DNA from: Morella rubra
Taxonomy: Eukaryota > Streptophyta > Magnoliopsida > Fagales > Myricaceae
NCBI GenBank assembly: GCA_003952965.2
Contig: CM025852.1
Coordinates: forward strand, 5,427,591-5,491,590
Direction of reading: 5' to 3'
DNA length: 64,000 nucleotides
Below, piece by piece: positions 33,101-45,910 of the stretch. The notes below the pieces were generated by a model. It made no database searches. It saw only the letters and a list, made by a program, of their open reading frames with translations, and had not been told where the DNA came from. Each line of letters opens with the position of its first letter. Positions within the stretch are counted from its first letter, which is position 1. The position numbers and the translations under genes were made by a program.

Positions 33101-35481
33101 AAGAACAATGGAATGTACGGTTTAAAACCGATGAAGTATTTGATGTTCTTGAATAACAACTTAAAAACACTAATCAAAGCAAACAGTTAGGTACAGATGA
33201 AGCAGACGACGAGCATTAAAAAGTCGAGCACATGAAGGATCTTTTATTAACTAGTTCTGTTCCAAAGGAAAAGATCTATCTCACATTTCCTATAGTATGA
33301 CTTATAGGATCTGATCTACAATTTAGCATTACACATCTGTCTATTACCTTGGCACATCCATTTAACTTTGCCCACTTGTCTGGCTTCCTTTACCCTTTAT
33401 GCTCCAACCGTTTTTGGAGCTTAGTAATCAATCATACCCATAGCAAGTGTATTAAACACTCATTACTAAGGTCTAAGGACAGCAGTTATTTCCTTTACCC
33501 AGGCATAACTTCAATTTTTAAGAGAGGGCATTAAGGGTCTGTTTGCAAACAAAAAATTTACACTTTCTAAAATTTTAACACAATAAAAAATTACAATAAT
33601 CTCTTTCTCCCCATTAAATCATTACTTTTTCACAATAAATATTTAAAATCATCTCTCTCTTCACTTTTCACCAAATCCAATACCCTAAAATTTTAACCTC
33701 TCCAAATTTTACAAACAAACAGACCCTAAGTTAAATATAGGCAGAGTGTCTCATTTTGTTAGATGTAAGTCCAATTTTACTGATTGTGGCCAATTTATCA
33801 AGAAAATTTGGAAAAGTAAAAGAATAAGCCCTAGTTCAGTTTCTGGACAATATGATTGAATCCTGATGTCATACTGAATTTGGTACAACAGCATCTAAAA
33901 TCTGCCTTAATGCCATTGACCTTCCATCATACGAAATCCCAATTCAACTCTCATAGGTAGCATTCTGACTATAAAAGCCTTCTCACAAATCACATCCTAG
34001 CATTAATTAGTACCTTTTTGACCAAGAATTTCAGTCCTCAAGCCTACCAAACCCCAATGTTTCCTTTTCCTTCTCTAGAGCTCAGTCTCTAAAGCGAAAT
34101 TGCAATACAAACTTGGCCAATGCCTATGGGGCCAACTAAGCAATTCAAGATTATGTTGCTCAAACACATGGAAGGACCTTTACCATTTCCCCTAACAATT
34201 GGACAGGAAGGTGAACGAAAATAAAATCCACAAAGATACCTTTATGAGAGGTACTTCAGAAGTTGTCAACCACCCAACACCAAGCAGAATCCAAAAGGTA
34301 TCCCCAAAGACTCTTAAAACTCCCAATGAATCATCCATGTGCTGTTTCATTGCACAACAAAGCATAGCTTAAGATATCCCAATTAATTGTTATGGCTGGT
34401 AATCTAAAAGAACCTACAACCACATGTTTGCTGAGAGGCTGAAATCTTGTCCCGTAAGTTTTGAATGGCAAACCAGGACAGGAAAATAAAAATAAGAACA
34501 ACAATTTAAAGTATAGAGTCATTGATCGTTTAATTGGGGCCATAAAGGAAGGCACAGAATGGAGATAGATAATAACAGAGTTGTGTTCAGGCTCTAGTTG
34601 AAAAATATGAACAGTAAAGATAATCGCCTACATTCCTGTGCTTAATCATGTAATAGACTGAGAGTGTGACCCAGTTTTGCCTCATTCGCCTGTTGGTAAT
34701 ATTCTTTCCTTCATAAAGGTAGCAAGATAAAATACATGTGCCATTCTTATTGCAATTATCATATGACATACCATTTTACGTGTGCATCATCAATTCCTAA
34801 AATTTCAAACAAGAAAATTGATGCAGACATATTTTTTTACCGAACCCCGTTTTCAGATATTGGTAATTTGTCAGATATTGCATCTGAATTAACGAATCCT
34901 AGTCCATTCGATTCTGTACACATCCTTGGTCTCGAACATGCTAGTTATATATCATCTGTAAGTCATGACCCCTAATTTCAGTTTTCCCATTGATAATAGC
35001 CCACTTACTTCTTCAATTCCCCTCATAAAAAGGGCTTCTGTTTACTCCATTACCTATTAGTCTTGTCATTCAATCATTACACGTTCAGACACCAAGTAGT
35101 ACAAATACCACATTGGATCACCTTTGTGCTACTATTATACACATTCAGTAAGGAGACTTCTGGGGACAAATATGGAGTTTATTGTTCTGAACAACAATAC
35201 AGACTTTAACCACGGCAGCCCGTAAGGACGCCAATCACAGCCCCAAAGGCGGGAACTTTCACCAACTAAAGAGAGACCATTTGGATCCGGCCTACGGTCA
35301 CCCAAAACAACGAGAGAACCATCTGGGTCCAACCTAAAGCACTTGTCTTGAATAGACGCGATTATCTATCCCGAAATTCCAAATTAAGAGACATGGAAAA
35401 TGGAGGAAGAGTTACATGGTAATCGCGAGATCGGACGACCGGGAAAAGATCAAGAAGACGTCGAAATTCAGCTTCATCCAT
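30171..35481 (-). CDS. Conserved-looking plant protein of about 120 residues, six exons
   Basis: Six short exons on the minus strand join in frame with GT-AG borders: 35481-35416, 32803-32753, 32670-32595, 31685-31645, 30409-30350 and 30239-30171. The product begins MDEAEFRRLLDLFPVVRSRD. Its middle is hydrophilic (QMKEWQDAWDEGDKQEVENH). The C-terminal half is helical (DAFWGKLKLAAERK, AAAAERFCKAFQQIHKKL, VREELSLDAARSFINLS) and ends KGSAE. The consistent phases and lack of stops across six exons make it a real gene. I do not recognise a named family; no signal peptide or membrane segment is seen, so a soluble protein is likely. The 2.6-kb first intron could hide another small exon. Confidence 0.75.
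30943..31242. mobile_element. Mutator-type MITE with 9-bp target duplication
   Basis: A 300-bp element in the intron between exons 4 and 5 of the 120-residue gene. The left end GGGGAAAAGTCACTTTG and the right end CAAAGTGACTTTTTCTC are inverted copies. The flanks 30934-30942 and 31243-31251 are both AAAATCAAA, an exact 9-bp target duplication as made by Mutator-type transposases. Confidence 0.85.
33535..33726. mobile_element. Harbinger/Tourist-like MITE
   Basis: A 192-bp element in the first intron of the 120-residue gene. It starts GGGTCTGTTTGCAAACA and ends with the inverse (ACAAACAAACAGACCC). The flanking trinucleotide is TAA on both sides (33532-33534 and 33727-33729), as for PIF/Harbinger MITEs. 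Confidence 0.8.
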
Positions 35482-36124
35482 GCCTCCAGCTGCTGCTACT
35501 GCTGCTCTCGCTTTTCTTCCAGATTAAACTGCAGACCCAACTTCCTTCGGACTTTTCTGCTTTCTTGATTACCAATTTTCCTTTTTTCTTGTACTTCCTT
35601 TCTCATTTTTGTATATCTTTTTGATATTTTTTTTATGACGTACTTATGTTAGGGGTAATTTTGTTTACATATTTTGTTAGTTGCATACATGAATAATTAA
35701 GTCTTTTTTAGTTGAAAATAATCAATATAATTATTGAAGCTTTTTTTTGTAAGACGAGTTTTTTTTTCCTTTTTAGCGTTTTTGTAAGATGAATTAATTG
35801 CAATTAAATGACACTTTATAAGGGCAGTTTTTTTTTATATTTTTTAAGTTTAGAAGTTTCAAAAAATATTAAAGTGTGGAGATGTAATGGAGTTTAGTTA
35901 TTGACATTGGTTTTCAATGATAGTGAAGCTTTGTAGCATGGATAAGTTCTTCTAAAAACTTTGTAGTTGATCTTGATTCTTGATCGAGACATGTAAGGCT
36001 GTGCATGGGCAGTATGATTATGCCCTCCACCGGCGCCAACACCGTCCATGTCGGTGTCGTCGAAAACAGGTTCCATTTTCACCAGTTACCATTGGCCAAC
36101 AACATCAATTTTAGCGGTAATCAG

Positions 36125-36330
36125 CTATTCATGAAAGAGAGAAGCGAGAGGGAAGAGAGAGAAAGAGAGATGAGAGAGAGAAAGACTGTGTAAAGAATGT
36201 GAGAGAAATGTGAGGAGGAGAGATAGAGGTGCGGAAGAGAGAGAGGGAGAGAGATAGAGAGTGAAAGGGGAGAGAGAGGGAGAGATGGAAGAGAACAAGA
36301 GGGAGAGAGGGATGGGAAGATAGAAAACTA
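36125..36330. repeat. GA-rich tract
   Basis: Almost pure purine GAGA-type sequence on the plus strand, with AGAGGTGCGG at about 36225. A CT-rich tract of opposite sense follows at 36880-37015. Confidence 0.7.
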
Positions 36331-36879
36331 CCTAAATAATTATGGTAAAAATTTAAAATTACCTAAATGGTTTAAAAATCTTCCTAGAATCTTAGTGCTC
36401 AACTTCCTCATCTTTCCAAAATACATTATAATCAATTACAAAATAAAATGCCTTAATGATTTTCAAATATATTATGTTCAATTATAATGTTTCATAATAT
36501 CAATTACAAAATAAAAACTCATTAAGTTAGACGAAATAAAACATACACTAATGGGTTTCCAAATACATCAATTAGTAAATAAAAAGCCTGATAGATTTCT
36601 AAATACATTATGATCAATTATAAAATAATACACTCATTAAATGATGAGTTGATATATTCAAAGAAAATATCAACATTCTTTTTTTTTGGGTAAACAAAAC
36701 CATCAATATTCATTAGTGAGTGTTTTAAAATTATCCTTCAAAGGTGATGATATTTCAAAAATTTGATTTTGTTGAGTTCTCTTCCATTTGAATTTGAATT
36801 TTCCCCTCCTCTCTTTAGATGCAAATTAGAATTGTTTGGTGATAGGGAGAAGATTTTAAGGAATCATTTTTTATTTCTA

Positions 36880-37015
36880 TTCCTCTCCCTCTCCTCTTTC
36901 TCTCCTCTCTCTCTCTCCCTCTTTCCTCTTCCTCTCTCTCACCTCTCTCTCTCTCTCTCCCACACCTCTCTTTCTCCCTTTCTCTAGCCCGCATCTGTCT
37001 CTTTCTAGCCCGCAC
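36880..37015. repeat. CT-rich tract
   Basis: CTCTCT-type sequence ending in CCCGCACCTCT, the approximate inverse of AGAGGTGCGG in the GA tract. The two may be arms of a decayed foldback element. Confidence 0.65.
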
Positions 37016-37354
37016 CTCTGAAACAATATGGGCACTTCTAATTTACAAGCCCATAAATACTCAATTCATATTTCGTAGAGTCTCTGATATAACAAATTTA
37101 TTAACTATTGTTTGTGGGCTTTGATGAACAAGAAGACAGAATAGATCCACCAACCAACACAAAAGGACCTTTAGGCCTTATGTACTTGCCAACAAAATCT
37201 TTTGGGAAAAAAAGAAAAAGGACTTGACCCACATATACTTAAGTGCGCTACCACATAAAGTTTTTGGGTAGATGAATGTGATATGCAACAAAGACACAAT
37301 AAGTTTACTTACGGTTGATTGTAGGCTGGAATGGCTCACCGTTATTATAAATCG

Positions 37355-37735
37355 GGGTTAAATACACTTTGCCCCCTTTATCTTTGGGGTTATTTATACT
37401 TTGCACCCCGATGTATTATTTTTGAGACATTGACACATTTTTTAATTGGACCCCGTACCCAAATTGTCCGTCAATTTAAACAGTTTCCGTCAAAGCATAG
37501 GGTGAAATTTGTAAACACCCCTAAAGATAAGGGGGCAATGTGTAAATACCCCCAAAGATAAAAGGGCGTAATGTATAAAAATTTTGATGGAATTTGTCTA
37601 AATTGACGAGCAATTTCGGTACGGGGTCCAAATTGAAAAAATGTGTAAGTTAAGGGGTCCAATGTCTCAAAAATAATATATCGGGTACAAAGTGTAAATG
37701 ACCCCAAAGATAAGGGGGCAAAGTGTATTTAACCC
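37355..37735. mobile_element. Mutator-type MITE with long terminal inverted repeats
   Basis: Left end GGGTTAAATACACTTTGCCC and right end GGGCAAAGTGTATTTAACCC are exact inverses. The inverted homology continues inward for over 60 bp (CTTTGGGGTTATTTATACTT and its inverse). The flanks TATAAATCG and CTAAAATCG are similar but not identical, so the target duplication is eroded. Confidence 0.8.
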
Positions 37736-37927
37736 TAAAATCGTGATTGAAACTCTATATTAACTACTAAAAACATTTAATGTATTATAAACCAATAGAG
37801 GAAAAAAAACACAAATTCCATTTCAAGAAAGAATATGAAATATTTTGAGATTGAAAACTTAATTTTGATTTTATTACACCAACCCTAGTGTTAGTCATTT
37901 GAGTATTTGTGTAATTCTATGCCAAAC

Positions 37928-37998
37928 TAAGTCCAAATTATATTGTAATTCCTTATTAAATTAAGTCCAAATTATATTGTAATTCCTTATTAAATAAG
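37928..37998. repeat. Tandem pair, period 36 bp
   Basis: Two back-to-back copies of a unit containing GTCCAAATTATATTGTAATT and CCTTATTAAAT. Confidence 0.8.
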
Positions 37999-38034
37999 TT
38001 TGGTCTAAGTACTAAAGAGAAAAATGGGTTTCTC

Positions 38035-41000
38035 ATGAGATTGTTCAAGAGAATAAGGATTCTCAAACAGTTTGCTAAAGAAAATGGTTCTACAAGCAAG
38101 TCGTCTATGCCATGCTCGAGCAAATTCTGTGTAAACATCATAGGGAGCTATCGTTCACCTAAGGCTCGAGCGAACACTGCTGAGATTTCACAAATTAGTC
38201 TTGTTGGCCTGACGCTCGCCTCCTGGCTCGAGTGAAGCCTTCACAAAAAAGCTCGCCTTAACACTCAAGTGAGGAACGACTAGTCCAACTAGTCTCATAA
38301 AGACTTTCGAAGACCAACTCAAATCCTCAATTTCGAGATTCTTGCCATCATCTGATCACTAGTACGAGGAAATTTTTTTTTATCAAGTTTGGATTAAGAA
38401 GTCGATGACAAAACCCCGTTTCCTTGACTTTCACATCCCTTTATCAATTTCTACAGAGCAAGCTGAATTTAGCATTAACCAATTTCAATTGTGCCGTTTC
38501 TATTCAACAAGATCTACACTAGCAGTTGAGTTCTATTCAACTCCTGCAAGCAAGGGTGAAGCCACATGTAGCTTTTGGGGCTAAAACATAATATTATAAT
38601 TTTTAGAAGGAGAAAATGTCAATAATAATAATAATAATAACAAAAAATAAGGTTTTAATTTTTTTTTTTGGGGCTTCGCCCTTGGCTGTCAATTAGAGGC
38701 AAAGCCACAAAATTCCTGCTACTTTCTAGCGTGTCATTGACGGTTAAGATTGTACCAAGCAACAAGTGTGAACAAATAGCTTGTGGCCAGACTAATGCGG
38801 TAAGTTTGGTATATAGTTTAGAGTGTAGATTGTAAGAAAATTTGGTTCCTAAGGTGCAAAACATAACTCTAAAGAGAAAGACGATAAGGAGGTTTTCTTT
38901 CTTTTGGGCAAAGAAAAAATGTTCATTGTTTTGTGAAGATTAAGGTAAATTGAGTTTTATTAGATTTTGTAGTAGTGAAAATTTTGAATAACATAGCTAG
39001 ATGATTTGAGTAAAATAACTGTTTCTATCTTTGTTCTAATAACAAGACATGTAGTCAATTTGATTCTCAATTCAGGGAATTAGAAATTAAATTGAAAGAC
39101 TATTTTCCTAACTTTTAGTTCTTTTTTTAGAAAGGGAAAAAAAGACACAGAATGAGTCTTCTTAATTATGTCAAACCAATCGATAAAAACAAAAACACCT
39201 ATGGTAGCCTTCCACATGAGTCAACACCCAAAAAAAAAATCAATCGATGAGAAAGAAAATAGTTTTTCTTTGACCCCAAGAGAAAATAGTGCTTACCTCT
39301 GAATAATTTAAAAGTGCATCAACAACATTGATATTTTATCCGTTGAAGGCCATCAAATCGGCTCTAGGGTTACCTACGAGCTGGGAATTATTACTTATGT
39401 ACTTAGACATGAATTTGTGATGAAGAAGACATCCTTTTCATTAAAAAGATTGCTCAGAGAAGACTTTTTAGGATGATTCCTACAATATCCTTTGCCTGAT
39501 GGCCCCCCAATATGACAGCATTGAATGCATTGCGGCCTCTGTTGTCAACTAGTTCGCAACAGTCAGGACAACTTAATATAATCACTTTTAATGTTACTAT
39601 TACCTGATGAGCTGCAATATGAAGAACCCTTTGCGTCTTTCATATATGGTCTATCAAATTTCAACAAAAACGATAATATGCAGAAAGCAGAGTCCAACCT
39701 TTATGGTATGTTGTTATACTTCAAGCCCCGAGCCTTTTTTTTCTCATTGTTCAAGAGAATGGGATTCTCAAATCAGTTTGCTAAAGAAAATGGTTCATAC
39801 AAGCTGTCGTCTAATAAGCATAACATGCTTGAGCAAATTCTGTGAACATATAGGGAGCTATTCAGCGCCAGGCCGAGCAGCGCACTGCTGAGATTTCACA
39901 AATTAGTCTTGTTGGTGACGCTCTGCCTCCTGGGCTCGAGTTCATTGAAGCTCTGTCACATAAAATTGTGTTTTCAGCTCGTTCCTTCGAAAACATAACA
40001 CTGCAGGTAGGATCCATGGAACGACTAGTCCAACTAGTCTCATAAAGACTTTCGAAGACCAACTCAAATCCTCAATTTCGAGATTCTTGCCATCATGAAT
40101 GATCACTAGCGATTTATTTTTTTTTATCAAGTTTGGATTAAGAATTGACAAAAAACCGTTTCCTTGACTTTCACATCCCTTTATCAATTTCTACAGAGCA
40201 AGCTGAATTTAGCATTAACTAACAATTTCGCCGTTGGTCAATCTATACCAGCAGTTGAGTTTTGACTCCTGCAGCAAGGGTGAAGCCACATGTAGCTTTT
40301 GGGGCTAAAAACAACAATATAATTTTTTATTAGAAAATTAATAAAAAAATAAAGAAAGAATAATTTTAATTTAAATACTAATTTTCCTTTTTTTGGGGCT
40401 TCGTACTTTTGGCTTAGAAAGAGATTAAAAAAAAGGCAAGAATGACAAAATTCTTCTGTCAAACCAATCGTGTCAAAATTGACTATGGATACGTAGCCTT
40501 CCACATGAGTCAACACCCAAAAAAAAAATCAATCGATGAGAAAGAAAATAGTTTTTCTTTGACCCCAACAAGTGTGAACAAATAGCTTACCTCCAGCATC
40601 AACAACATTGGATATTTATATCCGTTGAGTCAGGTAGAAATCGGCTCTAGGGTTAAACCTACGAGCATGGGAATTATTAAAGAGAAACTTAGATAAGGAG
40701 TGATGAAGAGGGGTGTTCCTTTTGGGCGGCGAAAAAATTTTCATTGTTTTGTGAATTGATTAAGGTAAGAAGACTTTATTTTTTAGGATGATTCCTAACA
40801 AAATCCTTTGCCTGATGCATTTTGAATATGTTTGACGAGCATTGAATGCATTGCGGCCTTTTGTTGTCAACTAGAATTGGCAACAGTCAGGATAACTTAA
40901 TATGATCACTTTTAATGTCATACTATTATCCTGATGAGCTGCAACAATGAAGAGCTGTTCTACCCTTTGCGTCTTTCATATATGCTATTTGTCTATCAAA

Positions 41001-41850
41001 TTTCAACAACTGTTTTGCTGGATTAAAAATATTAAATTTTGCAATTATATGATTTGTCCAACCAATTTTATGGTATGTTGTTAGACTTCAAAAAACAAGA
41101 CAAAAAAAGAAAGAATGAAAGACTATTTTCCTAACTTTTAGTTCTTTTTTAGAAAGGGAAAAAAAGACACAGAATGAGTCTTCTTAATTATGTCAAACCA
41201 ATCGATAAAAACAAAAACACCTATGGATACGTAGCCTTCCACATGAGTCAACACCCAAAAAAAAAATCAATCGATGAAAAAGAAAATAGTTTTTCTTTGA
41301 CCCCAAGAGAAAATAGTGCTTACCTCTGAATAATTTAAAAGTGCATCAACAACATTGATATTTTATCCGTTGAAGGCCATCAAATCGGCTCTAGGGTTAC
41401 CTACGAGCTGGGAATTATTACTTATGTACTTAGACATGAATTTGTGATGAAGAGGGGTGTTCCGTCGACATCCTTTTCATTAAAAAGATTGCTCAGAGAA
41501 GACTTTATTTTTTAGGATGATTCCTACAATATCCTTTGCCTGATGGCCCCCCAATATGACAGCATTGAATGCATTGCGGCCTCTGTTGTCAACTAATTCA
41601 CAATAGTCAGGACAACTTGATATGATCACTTCTAATGCCACACTATTACCTCAATGAGCTGCAATATGAAGAGCTATCCTACCCTTTGCGTCTTTCATAT
41701 ATGCTATATGTCTATCAAATTTCAACAACTGTTTTGCTGGCTTAAAACGATTGAAATATGCAATTATATGAAGCAGAGTCCAACCTTTATGGTATGTTGT
41801 TATACTTCAAGCCCTGAGCCTTTGAAGAAGCTTTCTAACAAGTTCTAAAA
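38035..41850 (-). repeat. Tandem array of ankyrin-exon units leading into copy 2
   Basis: Units start at about 38040, 39740 and 41100. They share a stretch with CTGAGATTTCACAAATTAGTC and CTAGTCCAACTAGTCTCATA at about 38180 and 39890, and ankyrin-exon pieces at 39470-39720, 40900-41080 and 41600-41850. Unit 1 (38035-39560) is the most altered, with many small insertions and deletions relative to the others. No intact ankyrin exon is present in the first two units. Confidence 0.75.
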
Positions 41851-42346
41851 CTAATATAGTAAATATATATATGACAAAGACATGTCCTATTAATAAGCAA
41901 ATAGTGACAATTGTAATTGGATTTCAACAATGAATGAACTACGCTAATTATTTTTTCTAACTCAAATTATAAACCCATCATATAACTATTTATGACACAA
42001 AATTACTACTATATTGGTGTTACGATTTAGTAATTATGACATATACACATGATTATTGAATTGGCACACCATATCCACAAACACACCCTTATATCTTGTT
42101 AAATGCAGTGTCATGTGTGGGATTTGCTACCCCCACATAACTTTTAATAATTTCATAACATAGTCTACTTTTAGTTTTTATTAAAATTAACCATACAACC
42201 TAGAATATTGAGAAAATTAAACTGATATTACCAGTATCGCCCAGAGTTAATACTGCAGCATGCAGAGCTGTTTTGCCAAGAGGGCCACCACAAGCTGGCG
42301 ATTTACAAGTGTTCATTGATGATCTTGACTCTGCAACTAGGGTTGT
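41435..42346 (-). pseudogene. ACD6-like ankyrin-repeat pseudogene, copy 2
   Basis: Near-identical to 1930-2840, with the same ankyrin motifs (GGPLGKTALHAAV, ALHIAAH, CELVDNRG, KDIVGIILK) and the same in-frame stops. The stops therefore predate the duplication. A small difference is seen near 41707, where one codon differs. Confidence 0.75.
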
Positions 42347-42349
42347 CAG

Positions 42350-43825
42350 GTACATATGAAAAATTGTGTTTTCAGTTGGGGTTTGTAAGTGGTCTAAAGG
42401 TTCTTAGATATCTTCGAAAACATCAAAATTTCCATTCGCTGCAACATCGTATAAAATAGGATCCATGCCAATAATAGTCTTGGTTCCATTCGCCGGTTAG
42501 AATTCATAGATGTTTGAATTAGATGGGTGATCCATTCTTTATGCTTGAGTTTCTATCCGTCGGTTTGTACTTGTTTACTATAGTTTCACAGATAAATTAT
42601 GCTTCAAGACTTCACGTGCATAAAACAAATAGCCAAAAAGAAAAAGTTCATTAAAAAAAAAATGCTAGCCCTGACGTCTTATGTTAATGATAAACTACAC
42701 AGTTTTTGTATGGATATAAGAAACAAGAAGTTTTACTTATTTATAAACACAAAAAAGAAAGAAAGAGGACAACCAATTATAGCTAGCACATTTTCTAAAG
42801 AATAAAGAGTAGTATAATCATTAATGCTTGCTAACTCTAGGATGGTTTCCTGTAATGATCATTGTATATAGGGCTTATCTTCATTGTTAACGTACTAAAT
42901 AATTAATTAATTGACCCCTCCATTTGTCTCGAACATGAGTGAGTTTACATGGAAAACTTACAAAGAAGATTAACAAAAATAAATAAATTGGAGAAAGTCA
43001 TAGTCCACCATCTAATTAACTCGAGTAGCTTAATTACGTACCAGTCGCGTTGCCGTGAAAAAAGGTAGCAATGAAGCACACATCGGCATATATGTGTGAG
43101 ATTCTTCAGATTGAGCGTGCGCGAGCGCGGCTCAGGCATATCTCATAGACTCACTTGCCCTTATCCTGAGAAGAAGATGTGAAGTGTAGGTGCTGAAGAA
43201 CATGTGGTGATAAATCCAACATCTTTTGATCATGTGGGAAGCTCTTATGTTTGATCACTTACACCTAAAGAGATACGATGGCTTTTGCCCTCTATCTTAT
43301 TAGAAGGTAAGTATGGAGGAGTACAACCATGTCCACTTTGCATTTTATTTAGTGGTGTTTAATTTAAATCAAGTTAAAGTTAAAAGAAATTTTTTAAAGC
43401 TTCACAATATCCATACATTTAAAATACAGGAACTAACCATGATAAAAAAAAATTAAAAACATATGGAAAACAAATATGGACGTGGTATATATATCATAAC
43501 AAAAATATAGTACAACAAATCCATATCTTATACTTTTTTTCGTAGTTTTTAAATTTGGTTTAATTACTCTGCTAATTCATGTGGTTTAATTTGTTCTCGA
43601 TTTTTTCTTCCAATATTAATTCTTTTCTTATGAATACTTAAGGTTAATTCTTTTCCAATATTATTCTTTTCTGTCCAATCTCAACATTGCGACCGACAAA
43701 TATGTCTAAATTTATAACGGAATATAGATGGTCACAACTAATTATCAAAAAACATCTGGATTCACTGAGCTTGTGTTGCTTAATAGTGACATATTTTTGG
43801 TTAGTGAAATATTGGTATGTAGCTT
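42350..43825. other. AT-rich spacer, no gene seen
   Basis: Copy of 2845-4319. Nothing supported as coding. Confidence 0.6.
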
Positions 43826-44005
43826 GTTTGTGGTAGGGGTGGGCATTTTTTTTGCAATTGTAATTCTGATATCGGCATTCACATCTGGCCATTGGCTCCC
43901 ACTGAGAATCGAAGCTAGACTCGGTAGGTGATATCGCTTTCCTGATGGAATCGGTAATTCCGTCGAGACTCGTGAAATTTTCAATCGCTCAATTTATTTA
44001 TTTAT

Positions 44006-44398
44006 GGAAAAAATATACTTTTCACCCACAAACTACCGGAGTAGTGACATATTGCACCCCAGACTATCATCTTTAAGACATTGCACCCTCAAACTACCAA
44101 TGTTAGACACTTTGCACCCTAAAGTACCCACTTTAACACATTACACCCTCCAACTACTAATATAAAACACTTTGCACCTTCCATTTGACAATATACCCTT
44201 GAGAAATTAATGAATTGACAACAATATCTTCAATATATACAAAATAGTCAAGGGCATTATCGTCATTTTAGTCTAAAATTTGATAAAAGTGCAAAGTGTT
44301 AAAATTGATAATTAAAGAGTGCAATGTGTCAAAATTGGTAGTTTAGGGTGCAAAGCGCAAAATCTATGATAGTTTGTGGGTAAAAAGTGTATTTTCCC
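44006..44398. mobile_element. Mutator-type MITE nested in the complete hAT element
   Basis: Same element as 4500-4892, with the same length and flanks (TTTATTTAT on both sides). A few substitutions and compensating indels separate the two copies around 44120-44165 and 44235-44275, the densest cluster of differences in the duplicated block. Confidence 0.7.
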
Positions 44399-44637
44399 TT
44401 TATTTATTTATTTGTCCATGAGTATTTAGATTTCAAAGAAAAAAAAGAAGGAAAAATTGACAAATTGCTAACTAAGTTTTAGTGTTTTCTAAAAAAATAA
44501 ATAAAAAGCTCACTGACTTTGTCATTTTGATACCAACGTCACTAGACCGTGAAATTTTTTTTGTCCAACTACAACGTAACACGTGTTATTAAAAAAAAAA
44601 AATAAAAATAAAATAAAAATCGTATAATCTTTTTTTA

Positions 44638-45136
44638 TAAAAAAAAAACTGAAAGAGTACGGGGTGGGACTCCCCACCCCAACCCCTCACGGTGGAGGAG
44701 GCCCCTCCACGTGAGCCGCCGCTCGGGATTGGGGGAGGTCCCCCAACCACCCCAGCAGCCGCCTGGGTGCCTCCCTGCTCCCCCACCACCTTGTTCTCCT
44801 TCGTCTTGAAGTGGGTTTCGAGAGGCTTGAGGTTCTTACCGTAGAACAAAAGCTGCTCGTACTTGGCCTTCGGCTCTTGCACGGACTGGAAGAGCTTCAC
44901 GATTTATTGGAGCTTCGGTGGGAGTTCTTCTATGGGTTGCAGAGGCACAGTGCTTCAATGGAGTGGTGGGTAGTCTTTGAAAAGCGATGGATTTAAAGAT
45001 TTAGAGATTATGGGAAAGTAGAGGATTTGGGATTTTGGTGCTGAATAATAGCAGGGAGGTAGAGATTGGCGGCCAGGGTGGGGAGTTCCACCCCGCTCCA
45101 CCGACTTCCCAATCCGTAGTCTTTCAGTTTTTTTTT
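44638..45136. mobile_element. TIR element carrying a SufE gene fragment, copy 2
   Basis: By eye identical to 5132-5630: same inverted ends (ACTGAAAGAGTACGG and CCGTAGTCTTTCAGT), same GC-rich subterminal hairpins and same captured coding piece. Confidence 0.75.
44789..44939 (-). pseudogene. Captured SufE fragment, copy 2
   Basis: Same as 5283-5433. It encodes IEELPPKLQ, a stop, then KLFQSVQEPKAKYEQLLFYG and KNLKPLETHFKTKENKV, and departs from SufE before the catalytic Cys region. Confidence 0.85.
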
Positions 45137-45589
45137 AATATTTAACAGTATTAAATTATATATTTTTATTTATTTTAGAGTTTAATTTTTATTAATTTTA
45201 TTTATTTTAATAACTCGTGTGATTGAATGGAAAACAAACTTTCCTTTAAATGCTTCTAATTATTTTGGGTCGAGTGGTATTGGATACTAGAATGATAAAT
45301 TAAGTGAACTTTTTACATGATATTTGAAAATAAAATTTTAGAGTAAAATTTTAGTGGTTAATAAAAAATTAAAGAAATAGAATAAAAAAATTGATGAGAA
45401 AATAAAAAAATGAAAAAAAATGAAATTTTTATAATAATAATAAAATTTTAACGGATAAAATTTAAAGAAAACAAAGGTTATGTTATTTTTTTTTAAAATT
45501 TAATAAATTTTTTAAAAAAGCATTAAAACTTACCGGTGATTTTTCATTTTTTTCAAAAAAAAAAAAAACTTAATGTTTATGTCTTTTAA

Positions 45590-45910
45590 CCCCCTCCACC
45601 ACCTCTCACTCCACTCTCGCACGAACTCCCCCCTTCACTCTCTCTGCTCTCAGCCTCTCTTCTCTCAATCTCTCTATCTCTGCCTCTCTTGTCTTACTGT
45701 CTTCAGCCGCCGCTAGCTCTCTCTCTTCTCCCAGCGTCGCCTCTCTCTCATCCCTCACTACTCTCTCAGTCGTGCCTCTCTCTACCCGCAGCAAGCCGTG
45801 CCTCTCTCAGCCTGTAGTCACGCCTCTCTTAGCCCCTTTCAGCCGATTTCTCTCTCTGTAGCCCTCCCTCTCCCTCCCGTGCATCTGCCTCTCTCACAGA
45901 GCCACCCCAC
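45590..45910. repeat. CT-rich tract, copy 2
   Basis: Same tract as 6080-6410. Confidence 0.75.

Larger units (their letters stand above)
35500..37340. other. Intergenic region upstream of the 120-residue gene
   Basis: No gene is supported. It is AT-rich, apart from the purine-rich tract at 36125-36330 and the pyrimidine-rich tract at 36880-37015. Confidence 0.5.

Noticed and set aside
35894-36193. Small overlapping frames with Gly/His-rich content
   Set aside because: No family recognised, no splice or promoter support, and adjacent to a GA repeat.
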